DNA of 64,000 nt from Marinisporobacter sp. (GCA_025210525.1 JAOARP010000012.1:1-64000), one strand, 5' to 3'. Shown: positions 8,854 through 17,901, counted from the stretch's first letter. Numbers and translations: made by a program. Notes: generated by a model not told the origin, from the sequence alone.

Positions 8854-10406
8854 TGATAAAAACATTACTTGTAGACGATGACTTTTTAGTGAGAATGTAT
8901 TTGAATTCTGTAACGGACTGGAGAAAACATGGCTTTGAAATCATTGGAGATGCACAAAATGGTGAAGATGCATTAGAAAAGATTGAAAAATTGAGACCTC
9001 AATTTATTATTATGGATATTAACATGCCTATAATGGATGGTATAGAGTTAATAAAAGAAATTAAAAAAAGAAAATATGAATGTGAAATTGTAGTACTTAG
9101 TTGCCATGATGATTTTGAATATGTAAAAGAAGCATTGAAATTAGGAGCTAATGAATATTTATTGAAAAGTTCTTTTGATGAGCAGGATATTGTGAAGCTT
9201 TTAGAAAAAATACGTACAACCATATCCGTACAAGAAGATGAGCAGAAAAGGGAAGAAGAATTATTGCGTCTTGCAGACTTTGGAAGCAATACGATCAAAA
9301 AAGAATTCTTTTTAGGAGTCATTCATAATCACTTAGATGATTCACAGATTCAAAGTATTGCCCATAAAAAAAATATTAAAATTTCTGTGCTTCAAACATG
9401 TGCGATTATCATCAATTTTTTAGATCAAAACCATAATATCATTAATAATTATAATGAAAAAGAGGAGTTAGATTTTTATAATACTTTTGTGAAGATGTGC
9501 TCAGAGTTCATTAATTCTGATCTAAAATATGAAATTGTTGCAATAAGTAATTATAAATATTGTATATTCTTTGATGGAAAAGATCTTGAAAATAAAAATG
9601 GACTCAATAGAATTGCTATGAATATCCATTTAATGACAGAAAGATATCTCAATATAAATACGTATATTGGTGTAAGTGATATGTGTTTTGGAAAAGAAAG
9701 TATAAAACAATCTTATAATCATGCATTGACAGCCGTCAAACATAGCTTTTATGAAAAACAAAATATTTACTATTATAACCAAATTACTCCATTTAAAGAA
9801 GAAGTCCCTGCTTTTTATGATATGTTTATAGAGGATATGAAAAAATATTTAATCAAGGGCGAATTTGATTATTTCTTAAAGAAATCACAAAAGTTGATTG
9901 CGGCTTTTAAAAAAGAATATACCCAACCAAAGCTTGTGGTAAAATGGTTAAAAAGTATGGATATGGTTTTGCATATTGTTAGAGAAGAAGATTTTTATAA
10001 ACAGATTTTCTATATTGAGGATGTAGAAAAAATTGTGTTAGGGTATAGAGAATATGTATATATAAAGCCTCACATTGGAAAAAATATTAAAAATAAAGCC
10101 GTACAACAAGCGATTCATTATATTGGTAAAAATTTTAATAAACCTATTTCACAGAGTATGGTAGCAGAAATTGCAAATGTAAATCCTGCATATTTGAGTC
10201 ATTTGTTTAAACAAGAAGTAGGAATTAATTTTTCAGATTATTTAACCTTATGTAGGATAGAATATGCTAAAGAGCTATTAGAAAAAACTAATTGCAAAAT
10301 AAAAGAAGTTTCAGAAAAATGTGGGTTTCATGATAATAGATATTTTTGTAAGATTTTTAAAAAATCTGTAGGTGTAAGCCCTACAAGTTATAGAAAAAAG
10401 GAATAG
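8853..10406 (+). CDS. YesN-type response regulator with AraC DNA-binding domain
   Basis: This 517-residue regulator has an N-terminal receiver domain with the acidic pocket DDD at residues 8-10, the phosphorylation site Asp55 in FIIMDINMPIMDG and Lys near 105. The middle is a linker region of 250 or more residues. Two AraC helix-turn-helix motifs fill the last 100 residues (QSMVAEIANVNPAYLSHLFK, and KIKEVSEKCGFHDNRYFCKI). ATG overlaps the upstream TAA (TAATG), and AGGAGG lies 9 bases before it. It is the partner of the kinase at 6142. Its targets are not visible, but the iol/ABC operon starting at 10,632 is the nearest candidate. Confidence 0.93.
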   Translation: MIKTLLVDDDFLVRMYLNSVTDWRKHGFEIIGDAQNGEDALEKIEKLRPQFIIMDINMPIMDGIELIKEIKKRKYECEIVVLSCHDDFEYVKEALKLGANEYLLKSSFDEQDIVKLLEKIRTTISVQEDEQKREEELLRLADFGSNTIKKEFFLGVIHNHLDDSQIQSIAHKKNIKISVLQTCAIIINFLDQNHNIINNYNEKEELDFYNTFVKMCSEFINSDLKYEIVAISNYKYCIFFDGKDLENKNGLNRIAMNIHLMTERYLNINTYIGVSDMCFGKESIKQSYNHALTAVKHSFYEKQNIYYYNQITPFKEEVPAFYDMFIEDMKKYLIKGEFDYFLKKSQKLIAAFKKEYTQPKLVVKWLKSMDMVLHIVREEDFYKQIFYIEDVEKIVLGYREYVYIKPHIGKNIKNKAVQQAIHYIGKNFNKPISQSMVAEIANVNPAYLSHLFKQEVGINFSDYLTLCRIEYAKELLEKTNCKIKEVSEKCGFHDNRYFCKIFKKSVGVSPTSYRKKE

Positions 10407-10420
10407 ATTTATGAATTCTA

Positions 10421-10460
10421 AAAATATTGCAACTTTTTTAAAAAAAGTTGCAATATTTTT
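10421..10460 (+). terminator. Terminator after the sensory operon
   Basis: AAAATATTGCAACTTTTTT pairs with AAAAAAGTTGCAATATTTT and ends in a T-run. The symmetrical A and T flanks mean it could also work on the other strand. Confidence 0.9.
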
Positions 10461-10534
10461 ATGTTTAGAGATAAACATAAATTATCAATAAATCTATGGA
10501 ATATGTTTGCTAAAAAAAATACACATAAATATAA

Positions 10535-10565
10535 AAAACGTATGTCTAACCAGGACATACGTTTT
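10535..10565 (+). promoter_or_regulatory. Leader hairpin upstream of the second iol operon
   Basis: AAAACGTATGTC pairs perfectly with GACATACGTTTT around a 7-base loop. It follows the previous terminator by 75 bases and precedes the next start codon by 66 bases. A short T-run lies inside the right arm, so it could act as an attenuator or as a second terminator. Confidence 0.55.
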
Positions 10566-10631
10566 CCTATAGAATAAAAATATCAACAGATGAAAAAATG
10601 ATATAAACAAAACTGTAAGGAGGAAAGCAAT

Positions 10632-11639
10632 ATGAAGGTAGGAATCATAGGAGCAGGAAGAATTGGCAAAGTACATGCTGAAAACATAACAAGATATGTA
10701 CCAAGTATCAAGATCAAAACAATAGCTGAAGTGTTTATGACAGATGAGTTAAAGGAATGGGCAAACACACTAAATATTGAAAATGTAGTTTCTGACCCAA
10801 AGGAAATTTTTAATGACGATGAAATAGAAGCTGTGTTGATTTGTTCATCTACAAATACACATTCTCAATTTATTATAGAAGCAGCAAGAGCTGGAAAACA
10901 TATATTTTGCGAAAAGCCTATAGACTATGATATTGAGAAGGTTCAGCAAGCTATCGAAGAAGCAAATAGCGCAGGAGTAAAACTTCAAATAGGATTCTGT
11001 AGACGATTCGATCATAATCATCGAGCAGTTTATGATATGGTTCAAAATGGTAAAGTTGGAAAGCCACATATTATCAAAATAAGCTCAAGAGATCCTGAGC
11101 CACCACCAATCGAATATGTAAAAGTATCTGGCGGAATATTTTATGATATGATGATTCACGATTTTGATATGGTAAGGTTTTTAGCTGGAAGTGAAGTAGA
11201 AGAGGTATATACACAATCTTCAGTATTAATTGATCCTGCTATTGGAGAAGCAGGAGATGTGGATACAGCTGTTGTTGTATTAAAATTTGAAAATGGAACG
11301 ATAGGAGTTATAGACAATAGCCGTAAAGCAGTGTATGGATATGATCAAAGAGTAGAAGTATTTGGTGAAAATGGAATGGCATTCAATAACAACGATATAG
11401 CGAATACAGCAGTATTTTGTGGTGAAGATGCTACAACTTATGGTACAGCATATAAAGTTATGTGGGATAGATATACAATGGCTTTTGCAGAAGAAATTAC
11501 TGCTTTTGCAGATGCAGTAGTGAATGATAAAGAGGTACCCGTAACAGGAAAAGATGGTCTATATCCTGTGTTGATGGCTGCAGCAGCAACTAAGTCAATG
11601 AAGGAAGGACGACCAGTAAAAATATCTGAAATTTTATAG
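10632..11639 (+). CDS. Inositol 2-dehydrogenase-like oxidoreductase (divergent paralogue)
   Basis: The 335-residue Gfo/Idh/MocA protein keeps GIIGAGRIGKVH at the NAD site, HIFCEKPID near residue 93 and YDMMIHDFDMVRF near 172. It is clearly related to the two iolG copies, with many shared blocks such as GEAGDVDTAV and DNSRKA.YGYDQRVEVFG, but is much more diverged than they are from each other. It may act on another inositol stereoisomer (scyllo or D-chiro) or a sugar. It leads an operon with an isomerase-like TIM barrel and an ABC transporter. AAGGAGGAAAGC gives a strong ribosome binding site. Confidence 0.9.
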   Translation: MKVGIIGAGRIGKVHAENITRYVPSIKIKTIAEVFMTDELKEWANTLNIENVVSDPKEIFNDDEIEAVLICSSTNTHSQFIIEAARAGKHIFCEKPIDYDIEKVQQAIEEANSAGVKLQIGFCRRFDHNHRAVYDMVQNGKVGKPHIIKISSRDPEPPPIEYVKVSGGIFYDMMIHDFDMVRFLAGSEVEEVYTQSSVLIDPAIGEAGDVDTAVVVLKFENGTIGVIDNSRKAVYGYDQRVEVFGENGMAFNNNDIANTAVFCGEDATTYGTAYKVMWDRYTMAFAEEITAFADAVVNDKEVPVTGKDGLYPVLMAAAATKSMKEGRPVKISEIL

Positions 11640-11649
11640 GAGGATGGGC

Positions 11650-12429
11650 ATGAAAAGATCAATATGTATTGAAACATTATTTACAGAGCTTCCTTTTAAT
11701 GAAAGGTTTCAAGCAGCAAAAGATGCTGGATTTGATTATGTAGAATTTTGGGGCTGGGCAGATAAAGATCTTGCGAGGATGAAGAAATTGGCTGACGAAG
11801 CAGGTGTAAAATTTGCTAGTATGTCAGGGGATCGAGATTATTCATTAGTAGACCCAGAGCATAAGGAAAAATATATAGACTTTCTTAAAAAATCTATAAA
11901 TGCAGCAAAGGAAATCGATTGCAAGATCCTTGTGATCCACTCAAATGCCTTAGGAGATGGTGGGATTGTTGTTAATCATTATACAGAGCTATCCATGAAT
12001 AAAAAAATATGTACCATGTATGACATGTTAAAAGAAGTTGCACCATTAGCAGAAGAAGCAGGGGTTACCCTTGTACTTGAAGCCTTAAATACACTAGTGG
12101 ATCATGTAGGAAACTTTCTAGAGACAACACAACAGGGAGCAGAGATGATCCAGACCCTTAATAGTCCTAATGTGAAATTACTATATGATGTATATCATAT
12201 GCAATTAAATGAAGGAAAGATATGCGATACCTTAAGTAAGTATATAAAAGACATTGGATATATTCATGTAGCAGATGCCCCAGGTAGACATGAACCTGGA
12301 ACAGGAGAAATTAATTATGGAAATGTTTTCAAACATTTAGAACAACTAGGATATGATTCATTCATCGGATTTGAATTATTTCCTAAAGTAGATACAGAAA
12401 CAGCAATAAAAGCAATAAAAAGTGTTTAA
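11650..12429 (+). CDS. Hydroxypyruvate isomerase/IolI-like TIM-barrel isomerase
   Basis: This 259-residue protein belongs to the sugar phosphate isomerase/epimerase barrel family. Metal and active-site segments are LVLEALNTLVDHVGNFL (around residue 142), LLYDVYHMQLNEG (around 178) and HVADAPGRHEPGTGEINY (around 208). The last is characteristic of hydroxypyruvate isomerases. In this context it may be an inosose isomerase (IolI-like) that links inositol stereoisomers. The ATG at 11,650 is chosen because GGAGG lies six bases upstream. The ATG at 11,644 touches the ribosome binding site. It starts 10 bases after the iolG-like gene. Confidence 0.85.
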   Translation: MKRSICIETLFTELPFNERFQAAKDAGFDYVEFWGWADKDLARMKKLADEAGVKFASMSGDRDYSLVDPEHKEKYIDFLKKSINAAKEIDCKILVIHSNALGDGGIVVNHYTELSMNKKICTMYDMLKEVAPLAEEAGVTLVLEALNTLVDHVGNFLETTQQGAEMIQTLNSPNVKLLYDVYHMQLNEGKICDTLSKYIKDIGYIHVADAPGRHEPGTGEINYGNVFKHLEQLGYDSFIGFELFPKVDTETAIKAIKSV

Positions 12430-12464
12430 TATAGGTTTATAGTAATGTAGTACGAATCTATTGT

Positions 12465-12545
12465 AAATTACCAATTATATTATCTTTTTGAAAATGATCG
12501 TTTTTCATATAAAAGCAACATAGAAAAGATAATTAATTGGTATTT
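12465..12545 (+). other. Long imperfect hairpin before the ABC binding-protein gene
   Basis: AAATTACCAATT..ATTATCTTTT (12,465-12,488) pairs with the segment at 12,524-12,545 over about 22 positions with two small bulges. A second small stem (TGAAAA/TTTTTCA) sits in the loop. The structure lies 26 bases before the start codon of the binding protein and just upstream of its ribosome binding site. Confidence 0.6.
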
Positions 12546-12571
12546 ACTGTAAAAAAGAGGAGGATATGTTT

Positions 12572-13543
12572 ATGAAAAGGTTTTTAGCAATTGTGATGAT
12601 GGTTATGATGATGGTAACTAGCATTGGTTGTAGCAACCAAGGGGCTGATCAACCTGCAGATAGCAAAGATACTCAAGGAAAGCTTAAAATTGGATTCGTA
12701 GTTAAATCATTAAGTGATGAACACTGGTTATTTGTAAAAGCTGGAGCTGAAGCAGCAGCAAAAGAAATGGATGTAGATCTTGAATTTATTGGACCGAATA
12801 AAGAAACAGATGTTATTGAACAAACATCTATGATGGAAGATATGATTTCAAAAAATGTTTCTGCACTTTGTGTAGCACCCTCGCAACCAGATGCTGCTGT
12901 AGCACCATTAAGCAAAGCTGTTGAGAAGGGGATACCAGTATTATTTATTGATACAGATGCAAAGCTTGAAGGAAAAACATCATTTATTGGTACAGGAAAT
13001 TATGAAGCATCTAAATCAGGAGCCCAGTATTTAGCTAAGCTCATAGGTGAAGGTGGAAAAGTTGTATATATAAGAGGTAACTTAGGGGATGCAACACATG
13101 ATGCAAGAACAAAAGGTGCAATCGATGGATTTGAAGAAAATGGGATTACTGTTCTTGACGTTCAGCCAGCAAATAGTGAATTAGATAGAGCTATGAATGT
13201 TATGGAAAATATGATTCAAACCCATGGAGACGAAATTAAAGGAGTATATTCAGGTTCAGATATTATGGCACTTGGTGCACTAAGAGCAGTGGAACAATCA
13301 GGAAAAGATATTAAAGTTCTAGGTTTTGATGGAACACCAGCAACGATAGAAAAAACAATAGCTGGAGAGATGGTAGGATCAGTAGCACAAAGTCCATATA
13401 ACATGGGTTATACTGGCGTAAAAGAAGCCATTAAAGCTGCAAAAGGTGAAGCTGTAGAAGAAAGAATAGATACAGGCTCTCAATTAATTAATACTGAAAA
13501 TGCAGAAAAAATAATGAAAGAATCAGAAGAATTATTAAAATAA
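12572..13543 (+). CDS. ABC transporter sugar-binding lipoprotein
   Basis: The 323-residue product begins with a lipoprotein signal ending TSIGC and then a type I periplasmic-binding fold of the ribose/inositol kind (IGFVVKSLSDEHWLFVK, ISKNVSALCVAPSQPDA, VYSGSDIMALGALRAVEQSG, VLGFDGTPATI). It should capture a sugar outside the membrane for the ATPase and permease downstream. Inositol is inferred from context only. The ATG at 12,572 is preferred because GAGGAGG lies 8 bases before it. The ATG at 12,566 is only two bases from that site. Hairpins flank the gene on both sides, which may raise its transcript level relative to the rest of the operon. Confidence 0.9.
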   Translation: MKRFLAIVMMVMMMVTSIGCSNQGADQPADSKDTQGKLKIGFVVKSLSDEHWLFVKAGAEAAAKEMDVDLEFIGPNKETDVIEQTSMMEDMISKNVSALCVAPSQPDAAVAPLSKAVEKGIPVLFIDTDAKLEGKTSFIGTGNYEASKSGAQYLAKLIGEGGKVVYIRGNLGDATHDARTKGAIDGFEENGITVLDVQPANSELDRAMNVMENMIQTHGDEIKGVYSGSDIMALGALRAVEQSGKDIKVLGFDGTPATIEKTIAGEMVGSVAQSPYNMGYTGVKEAIKAAKGEAVEERIDTGSQLINTENAEKIMKESEELLK

Positions 13544-13589
13544 GCCAGGTAAATTAAAAGATGAAATGTTTTAGAAATGAATTATAAAA

Positions 13590-13617
13590 AAGTGCCTGTA
13601 CTAAGGTGCAGGCACTT
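13590..13617 (+). other. Strong hairpin between the binding-protein and ATPase genes
   Basis: AAGTGCCTGTAC pairs with GTGCAGGCACTT (one G-T pair) around the loop TAAG. It has no T-run and lies just upstream of the ribosome binding site of the next gene. Such hairpins commonly stabilise binding-protein mRNA or reduce read-through into the ATPase gene. Confidence 0.7.
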
Positions 13618-13636
13618 AGAAAGAGGAGACCGTATT

Positions 13637-15142
13637 ATGAACAAAACTTATATAGAATTAAAAAATGTTTGTAAGCGATTTCCCGGAGTTTTAGCTCTTA
13701 GTAACATGAACTTACAGCTTAAATTAGGAGAAGTTCATGGATTGATTGGAGAAAATGGAGCAGGAAAATCCACTTTAATCAAGGTACTAACAGGAGTACA
13801 TTCTCCAGAAGAAGGGGAAATCTATGTAGATGGTGAAAAAGTAGCGTTTAAAGGACCCATAGCAGCTATGGAAAAAGGAATTAGCTGTATTTATCAAGAG
13901 TTAAATACTGTTAAAGAATTATCTGTGGCAGATAATATTTTCTTAGGAAGATATATTAAAGGCAAGTTTAATTTATTAGATTATGAAGCAATGAATGAAA
14001 AAACTAAACAAGTTATGCAGACATTAGGTCAAGATGTTGATCCTACAATGGAAGTAGGAAAACTAGGCATTGGACAACAACAAATGGTAGAAATAGGTAG
14101 AGCTTTATCCCAAGATGCAAAGGTATTAATAATGGACGAACCTACAGCTAGTCTTAGTGAAAAAGAGGTTCAAGAATTAATAAAGGTAGTACGCAACTTG
14201 AAAAAGAAGGGGGTTGCTATTTTATTTGTATCTCACAAGTTAGAGGAGATTTTTGAAATTTGTGATAAGGTAACAGTAATGCGTGATGGAGAGCATATAG
14301 TAACTTCACAAACAGAGGAAATGACAAAAGATTCACTTATAGCCAATATGGTAGGTAGAACTTTAGATAATCTATTTCCTAAAGAAAAGGCAAAATCAGG
14401 AGAAGAAATCTTAAGAGTAGAAAATTTCACTAGACATGGTGTTTATAAAGATATATCTTTTGGTGTAAGAAGAGGAGAAATTGTAGGTTTTTCAGGATTA
14501 GTTGGTGCAGGTAGAACAGAATTATTTAATGGAATTTTTGGAGCAGATCCTGTGGATGATGGAGAGTTATATATAGAAGGTAAGAAAGTAGCAATTAAAT
14601 CACCTAAAGAGGCAATCCGTTATAAAATGGCGTTTGTAACAGAAGACAGAAAAGGTCAAGGTCTTATACTGGACGCATCCGTTAAAAACAATTTAGTTAC
14701 TACTTGCTTTAAGAAAATGAAAAAAGGAATCTTTATGGATGATAATAAGATTAATCAGGTAGTAAAAGAAAACATTAAATCCATGAGAATAAAAACTGCT
14801 TCAGATGAAACACCTGTTGGACAGCTTAGTGGTGGAAATCAACAAAAAGTCGTAATAGGAAAATGGTTAAATACAGATGCAGAAATTTATATATTTGATG
14901 AGCCTACAAGAGGTATTGATGTAGGAGCAAAGGTTGAAGTTTATAAACTGATGAACGAATTGGTTAAAAAAGGTAAAGCTGTAATCATGATATCATCTGA
15001 GTTACCTGAAATATTAGGCATGAGCGACCGTGTGATTGTTATGCGTCATGGTAGAATTACTGGAAAAATAGATATGGATAGCAAACATTTTAATCAAGAA
15101 GATATAATGAAAGCTGCTTGGGGAGGTAGTATTGATGAATAA
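13637..15142 (+). CDS. Sugar ABC transporter ATP-binding protein (RbsA/MglA type, two nucleotide domains)
   Basis: This 501-residue protein has two fused ABC ATPase halves. The first has Walker A GENGAGKST, signature LGIGQQQMVEIGRAL and Walker B VLIMDEPTASLSE. The second half has the degenerate Walker A typical of the family (FSGLVGAGRTELF), signature LSGGNQQKVVIGKWL and YIFDEPTRGIDVGAK. It energises the binding protein and permease on either side. I place the start at 13,637, preceded by AGAGGAG, because the protein then begins MNKTYIELKNVCKRFPG like its relatives. The upstream in-frame codons run through the hairpin. It overlaps the permease gene by 8 bases. Confidence 0.93.
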   Translation: MNKTYIELKNVCKRFPGVLALSNMNLQLKLGEVHGLIGENGAGKSTLIKVLTGVHSPEEGEIYVDGEKVAFKGPIAAMEKGISCIYQELNTVKELSVADNIFLGRYIKGKFNLLDYEAMNEKTKQVMQTLGQDVDPTMEVGKLGIGQQQMVEIGRALSQDAKVLIMDEPTASLSEKEVQELIKVVRNLKKKGVAILFVSHKLEEIFEICDKVTVMRDGEHIVTSQTEEMTKDSLIANMVGRTLDNLFPKEKAKSGEEILRVENFTRHGVYKDISFGVRRGEIVGFSGLVGAGRTELFNGIFGADPVDDGELYIEGKKVAIKSPKEAIRYKMAFVTEDRKGQGLILDASVKNNLVTTCFKKMKKGIFMDDNKINQVVKENIKSMRIKTASDETPVGQLSGGNQQKVVIGKWLNTDAEIYIFDEPTRGIDVGAKVEVYKLMNELVKKGKAVIMISSELPEILGMSDRVIVMRHGRITGKIDMDSKHFNQEDIMKAAWGGSIDE

Positions 15143-16121
15143 GACAAAAAATTTAGATGTAAAAGAACTATTATTTAAGATAGGACCTTTATTAGCATTA
15201 ATTTTACTATCGTTAGTGTTATCCTTTGCAACAGATGACTTTTTGCAAGTAAATAATCTTATGAATGTCCTAAGACAGGCATCTATTAATAGTTTAATTG
15301 CAGTAGGTATGTTAGTTATTATTATTACAGCAGGGATTGACTTATCTGTTGGACCCCAAACAGCTTTATCTATTTGTGTAATGGGTCTAGCTATGAAAGC
15401 TGGGGTGACAAGTACACCTATATTGATTGTTATTGGTTTAGCTACAGGAACGTTAACAGGACTTATAAATGGTCTACTTTTAACAAGATTAAATTTACCT
15501 CATCCATTTATAGCAACAATAGGTTCAAGAAATATATATAGAGGGATTGCGTTAATTGTAACTGGAGCAGCACCGATCATGGGTTTTCCTAAAGGAATAC
15601 AATTCTTAGGAGGAGGAACTACATTTGGAATCCCTAATTCTTTTATTATTGTAATTATTGTTTATACAGCAATGCATATCTTCTTAAATCGTACTGAATT
15701 AGGAAGAAAAATCTATTCTGTTGGTGGAAATGAAGAAGCAGCAAGATTATCAGGTATAAATGTGAAGAATGTATTGACCTTTGTATATACATTATGTGGA
15801 TTTATGTGTGCTTTTGCAGGGATTGTCTTGGTAGGACGTGTAAATGCAGCATTTCCTTTAGCAGGACAAAAGTTTGATATGGACGCTATTGCAGCAGTAA
15901 TTATTGGTGGAGCTTCATTCTTTGGTGGTAAAGGAACTGTATGGGGAACATTAATAGGTGCATTATTGATTACCGTAATTAGAAATGGTTTGAATTTGTT
16001 AAGTGCGTCAGCAGATGTCCAGTTAGTAGCCATAGGTTTAGTAATCATACTTGCTGTGTTTATAGATGTTCTTCGTACTAGAATGGAGGAAAAAGCTAGA
16101 AGATTAGCTCAAGCTGAATAA
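15135..16121 (+). CDS. Sugar ABC transporter permease (RbsC type)
   Basis: The 328-residue integral membrane protein has about eight to ten hydrophobic segments and typical RbsC blocks: GMLVIIITAGIDLSVG near residue 56, TRLNLPHPFIATIGS near 118, YSVGGNEEAARLSGI near 195 and AAVIIGGASFFGGKGTVWG near 255. It forms the membrane channel for the ABC importer. The start at 15,135 follows GGGAGGT by 7 bases. A TTG one codon earlier is possible. It is the last gene of the operon. Confidence 0.93.
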   Translation: MNKTKNLDVKELLFKIGPLLALILLSLVLSFATDDFLQVNNLMNVLRQASINSLIAVGMLVIIITAGIDLSVGPQTALSICVMGLAMKAGVTSTPILIVIGLATGTLTGLINGLLLTRLNLPHPFIATIGSRNIYRGIALIVTGAAPIMGFPKGIQFLGGGTTFGIPNSFIIVIIVYTAMHIFLNRTELGRKIYSVGGNEEAARLSGINVKNVLTFVYTLCGFMCAFAGIVLVGRVNAAFPLAGQKFDMDAIAAVIIGGASFFGGKGTVWGTLIGALLITVIRNGLNLLSASADVQLVAIGLVIILAVFIDVLRTRMEEKARRLAQAE

Positions 16122-16128
16122 TTTAATT

Positions 16129-16158
16129 AACAATGATTAAATTTTAGTAATCGTTGTT
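16129..16158 (+). terminator. Weak hairpin after the ABC permease
   Basis: AACAATGATTA pairs with TAATCGTTGTT (one G-T pair) around ATTTTAG. It has no T-run, so it may only attenuate read-through into the degenerate gene that follows. Confidence 0.45.
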
Positions 16159-16195
16159 GAGCCAAAAAGAGTATCTATGAATACTAATGGTATAA

Positions 16196-16849
16196 GCTGA
16201 TTTAGTACTAGCTACTGGAGGTGGAGGAATGGTAAAAGCAGCTTACAGCTTAGGGACACCTATATATGGTGTTGCTCAAGGAAATGCTGTTACAATAGTA
16301 GATGAAACAGTAGACCTAAAAAACGTTGCAAATAAAATCATAAGAAGCAAAACTTTTGATTTTGAAATAAGTTATTCTACAGAAAATGCATGTGTAGTAC
16401 AAGAAGGTATCTATGATGAATTCGTGAAAGCTATGGAAGCTGAAGGCGGATATTTAGTAAAACCAGAAGAAAAAGAAAAGCTTCAAAATGCTATATGGCA
16501 TGAGATCATTGCTCAAACACCAGAAGTAATTGCTAAAGAAGCAAAAATCGAATTACCAGAAGGAAAAACTTTTTTTATGGTAGAAGAAACTGGAATTGGC
16601 GAAGACTATCCATTCTCAGGAGAAAAACCATCTGTTATAACGACACTATTTAAATATGGTGAGTTTAAAGAAGCTATTGATAAAGTAAATGCAATTACTG
16701 TTTATCATGGAAGTATTCACTCTTGCGGAATTCATACAAATGATGAAGAAAGAGTTTTACAATTAGCATTAAATATAAAAACAAGCTGTTTAATGGTAAG
16801 ACAACCACAATGTCTAGGAAATAGTTGAGGATGGATCAATGGTATGCTA
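16196..16849 (+). pseudogene. Broken acylating aldehyde dehydrogenase, truncated at both ends
   Basis: Homology begins mid-protein with ADLVLATGGGGMVKAAYS, directly after an in-frame TAA. It continues through the dehydrogenase core to MVRQPQCLGNS and then stops at TGA (16,826). After the stop the same frame reads GWINGM, matching the NGM region seen at the start of the window, and then ends at a junction with the next gene. The position where relatives have the catalytic cysteine (SKTFDN..SCSSEN) reads SKTFDFEISYSTEN, so the cysteine is tyrosine. A chance GGAGG before the Met at 16,229 leaves a 199-codon open frame, but activity is not expected. It is probably a partial duplicate of the gene at the left edge. 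Confidence 0.85.
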
Positions 16850-16881
16850 GTAGAGAAATGTCCTTAGATTGGAGAATTATC

Positions 16882-17901
16882 ATGAGTATAACCATTAAAG
16901 ATATTGCAAAAAAATTAGATATTTCGTATACCACAGTATCTCGTGCGTTAAATAGAAGCCCTAAAGTGAATTCGGTTACTATGGAAAAAATAATCCAAGA
17001 AGCAAAAAAAATGGGATACCAACCGAATGCTATTGCTAGGGGACTTGTGAAAAAATATACTAAAACGATTGGTCTGATTATTCCAGATATTACAAAGTCC
17101 TATTTTTCAGAAATAGCAAGAAGTATTGAGGCAGTTGCTAGCAAACAAGGATATAATGTGTTGTTATGTAATACCAATTGGGATAAAATTCAAGAGATTA
17201 CCTATTTACAGATGCTTCAAGAAAAAAGAGTAGATGGAATTATTATGAAATCGGTAGTAGATACTGATGAGAATTTATTTAATAATATAAGAACGCCGTT
17301 AGTTTTATTTAATAGCCGAGCTTATAATGATAATTATAATTACATTGAAACTGATAATGTAAGAGGGGGATTTTTAGCTGTAAAGCATTTGATTGAATGT
17401 GAATATAAAAGAATAGGATTTATTGGAGGAAAATGTAATTCTTATTCAAATAATCAAAGACTAGAAGGGTATAAGAGGGCATTAAAAAAATATAATTATC
17501 CAGTAGATGAAGGCATTATTGTAAATGGCGATTTTAATACAAAAAGTGGTTACGATATAATGGATAGATTGTTGAAATTAAAAAATCCACCAGATGCTAT
17601 ATTTGCAGGTAATGATGTAATTGCTCTTGGTGCTCTGTATTGTGCGCAAGAATTTGGATTGAATATTCCTATGGATTTTGGGATTGTAGGATTTGATAAT
17701 GTGAGCTTCGCTAAAATTCCCCAAGTTCAATTATCTACAATTGAGCAACCTAAGTATTATATGGGGAAAAGAGCTATAGAAATGTTAATAGAAGAGATAA
17801 AAGGTAAAAAAAGAGCAAAAAAAATAGTTGTAGAACCAAAATTAATTATAAGGGCGACTACAAGAAATAGAAAAATCAATCATGGCCGATTAGTAATTTA
17901 A
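16882..17901 (+). CDS. LacI-family transcriptional regulator, copy 1
   Basis: This 339-residue regulator has the N-terminal LacI helix-turn-helix (ITIKDIAKKLDISYTTVSRAL), the hinge PNAIARGLVKK and a type I periplasmic-binding ligand domain. It is a close paralogue of the regulator at 19,576, and the recognition helix YTTVSRALNR is identical, so both may bind the same operator. It departs from positions conserved in the other copy (DITKSYFSEIARS against DITNPYFPEIARG) and has a longer tail. The start at 16,882 follows GATTGGAGAATTATC, the same leader as copy 2. Its own promoter appears to have been replaced by the broken dehydrogenase. Confidence 0.88.
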   Translation: MSITIKDIAKKLDISYTTVSRALNRSPKVNSVTMEKIIQEAKKMGYQPNAIARGLVKKYTKTIGLIIPDITKSYFSEIARSIEAVASKQGYNVLLCNTNWDKIQEITYLQMLQEKRVDGIIMKSVVDTDENLFNNIRTPLVLFNSRAYNDNYNYIETDNVRGGFLAVKHLIECEYKRIGFIGGKCNSYSNNQRLEGYKRALKKYNYPVDEGIIVNGDFNTKSGYDIMDRLLKLKNPPDAIFAGNDVIALGALYCAQEFGLNIPMDFGIVGFDNVSFAKIPQVQLSTIEQPKYYMGKRAIEMLIEEIKGKKRAKKIVVEPKLIIRATTRNRKINHGRLVI

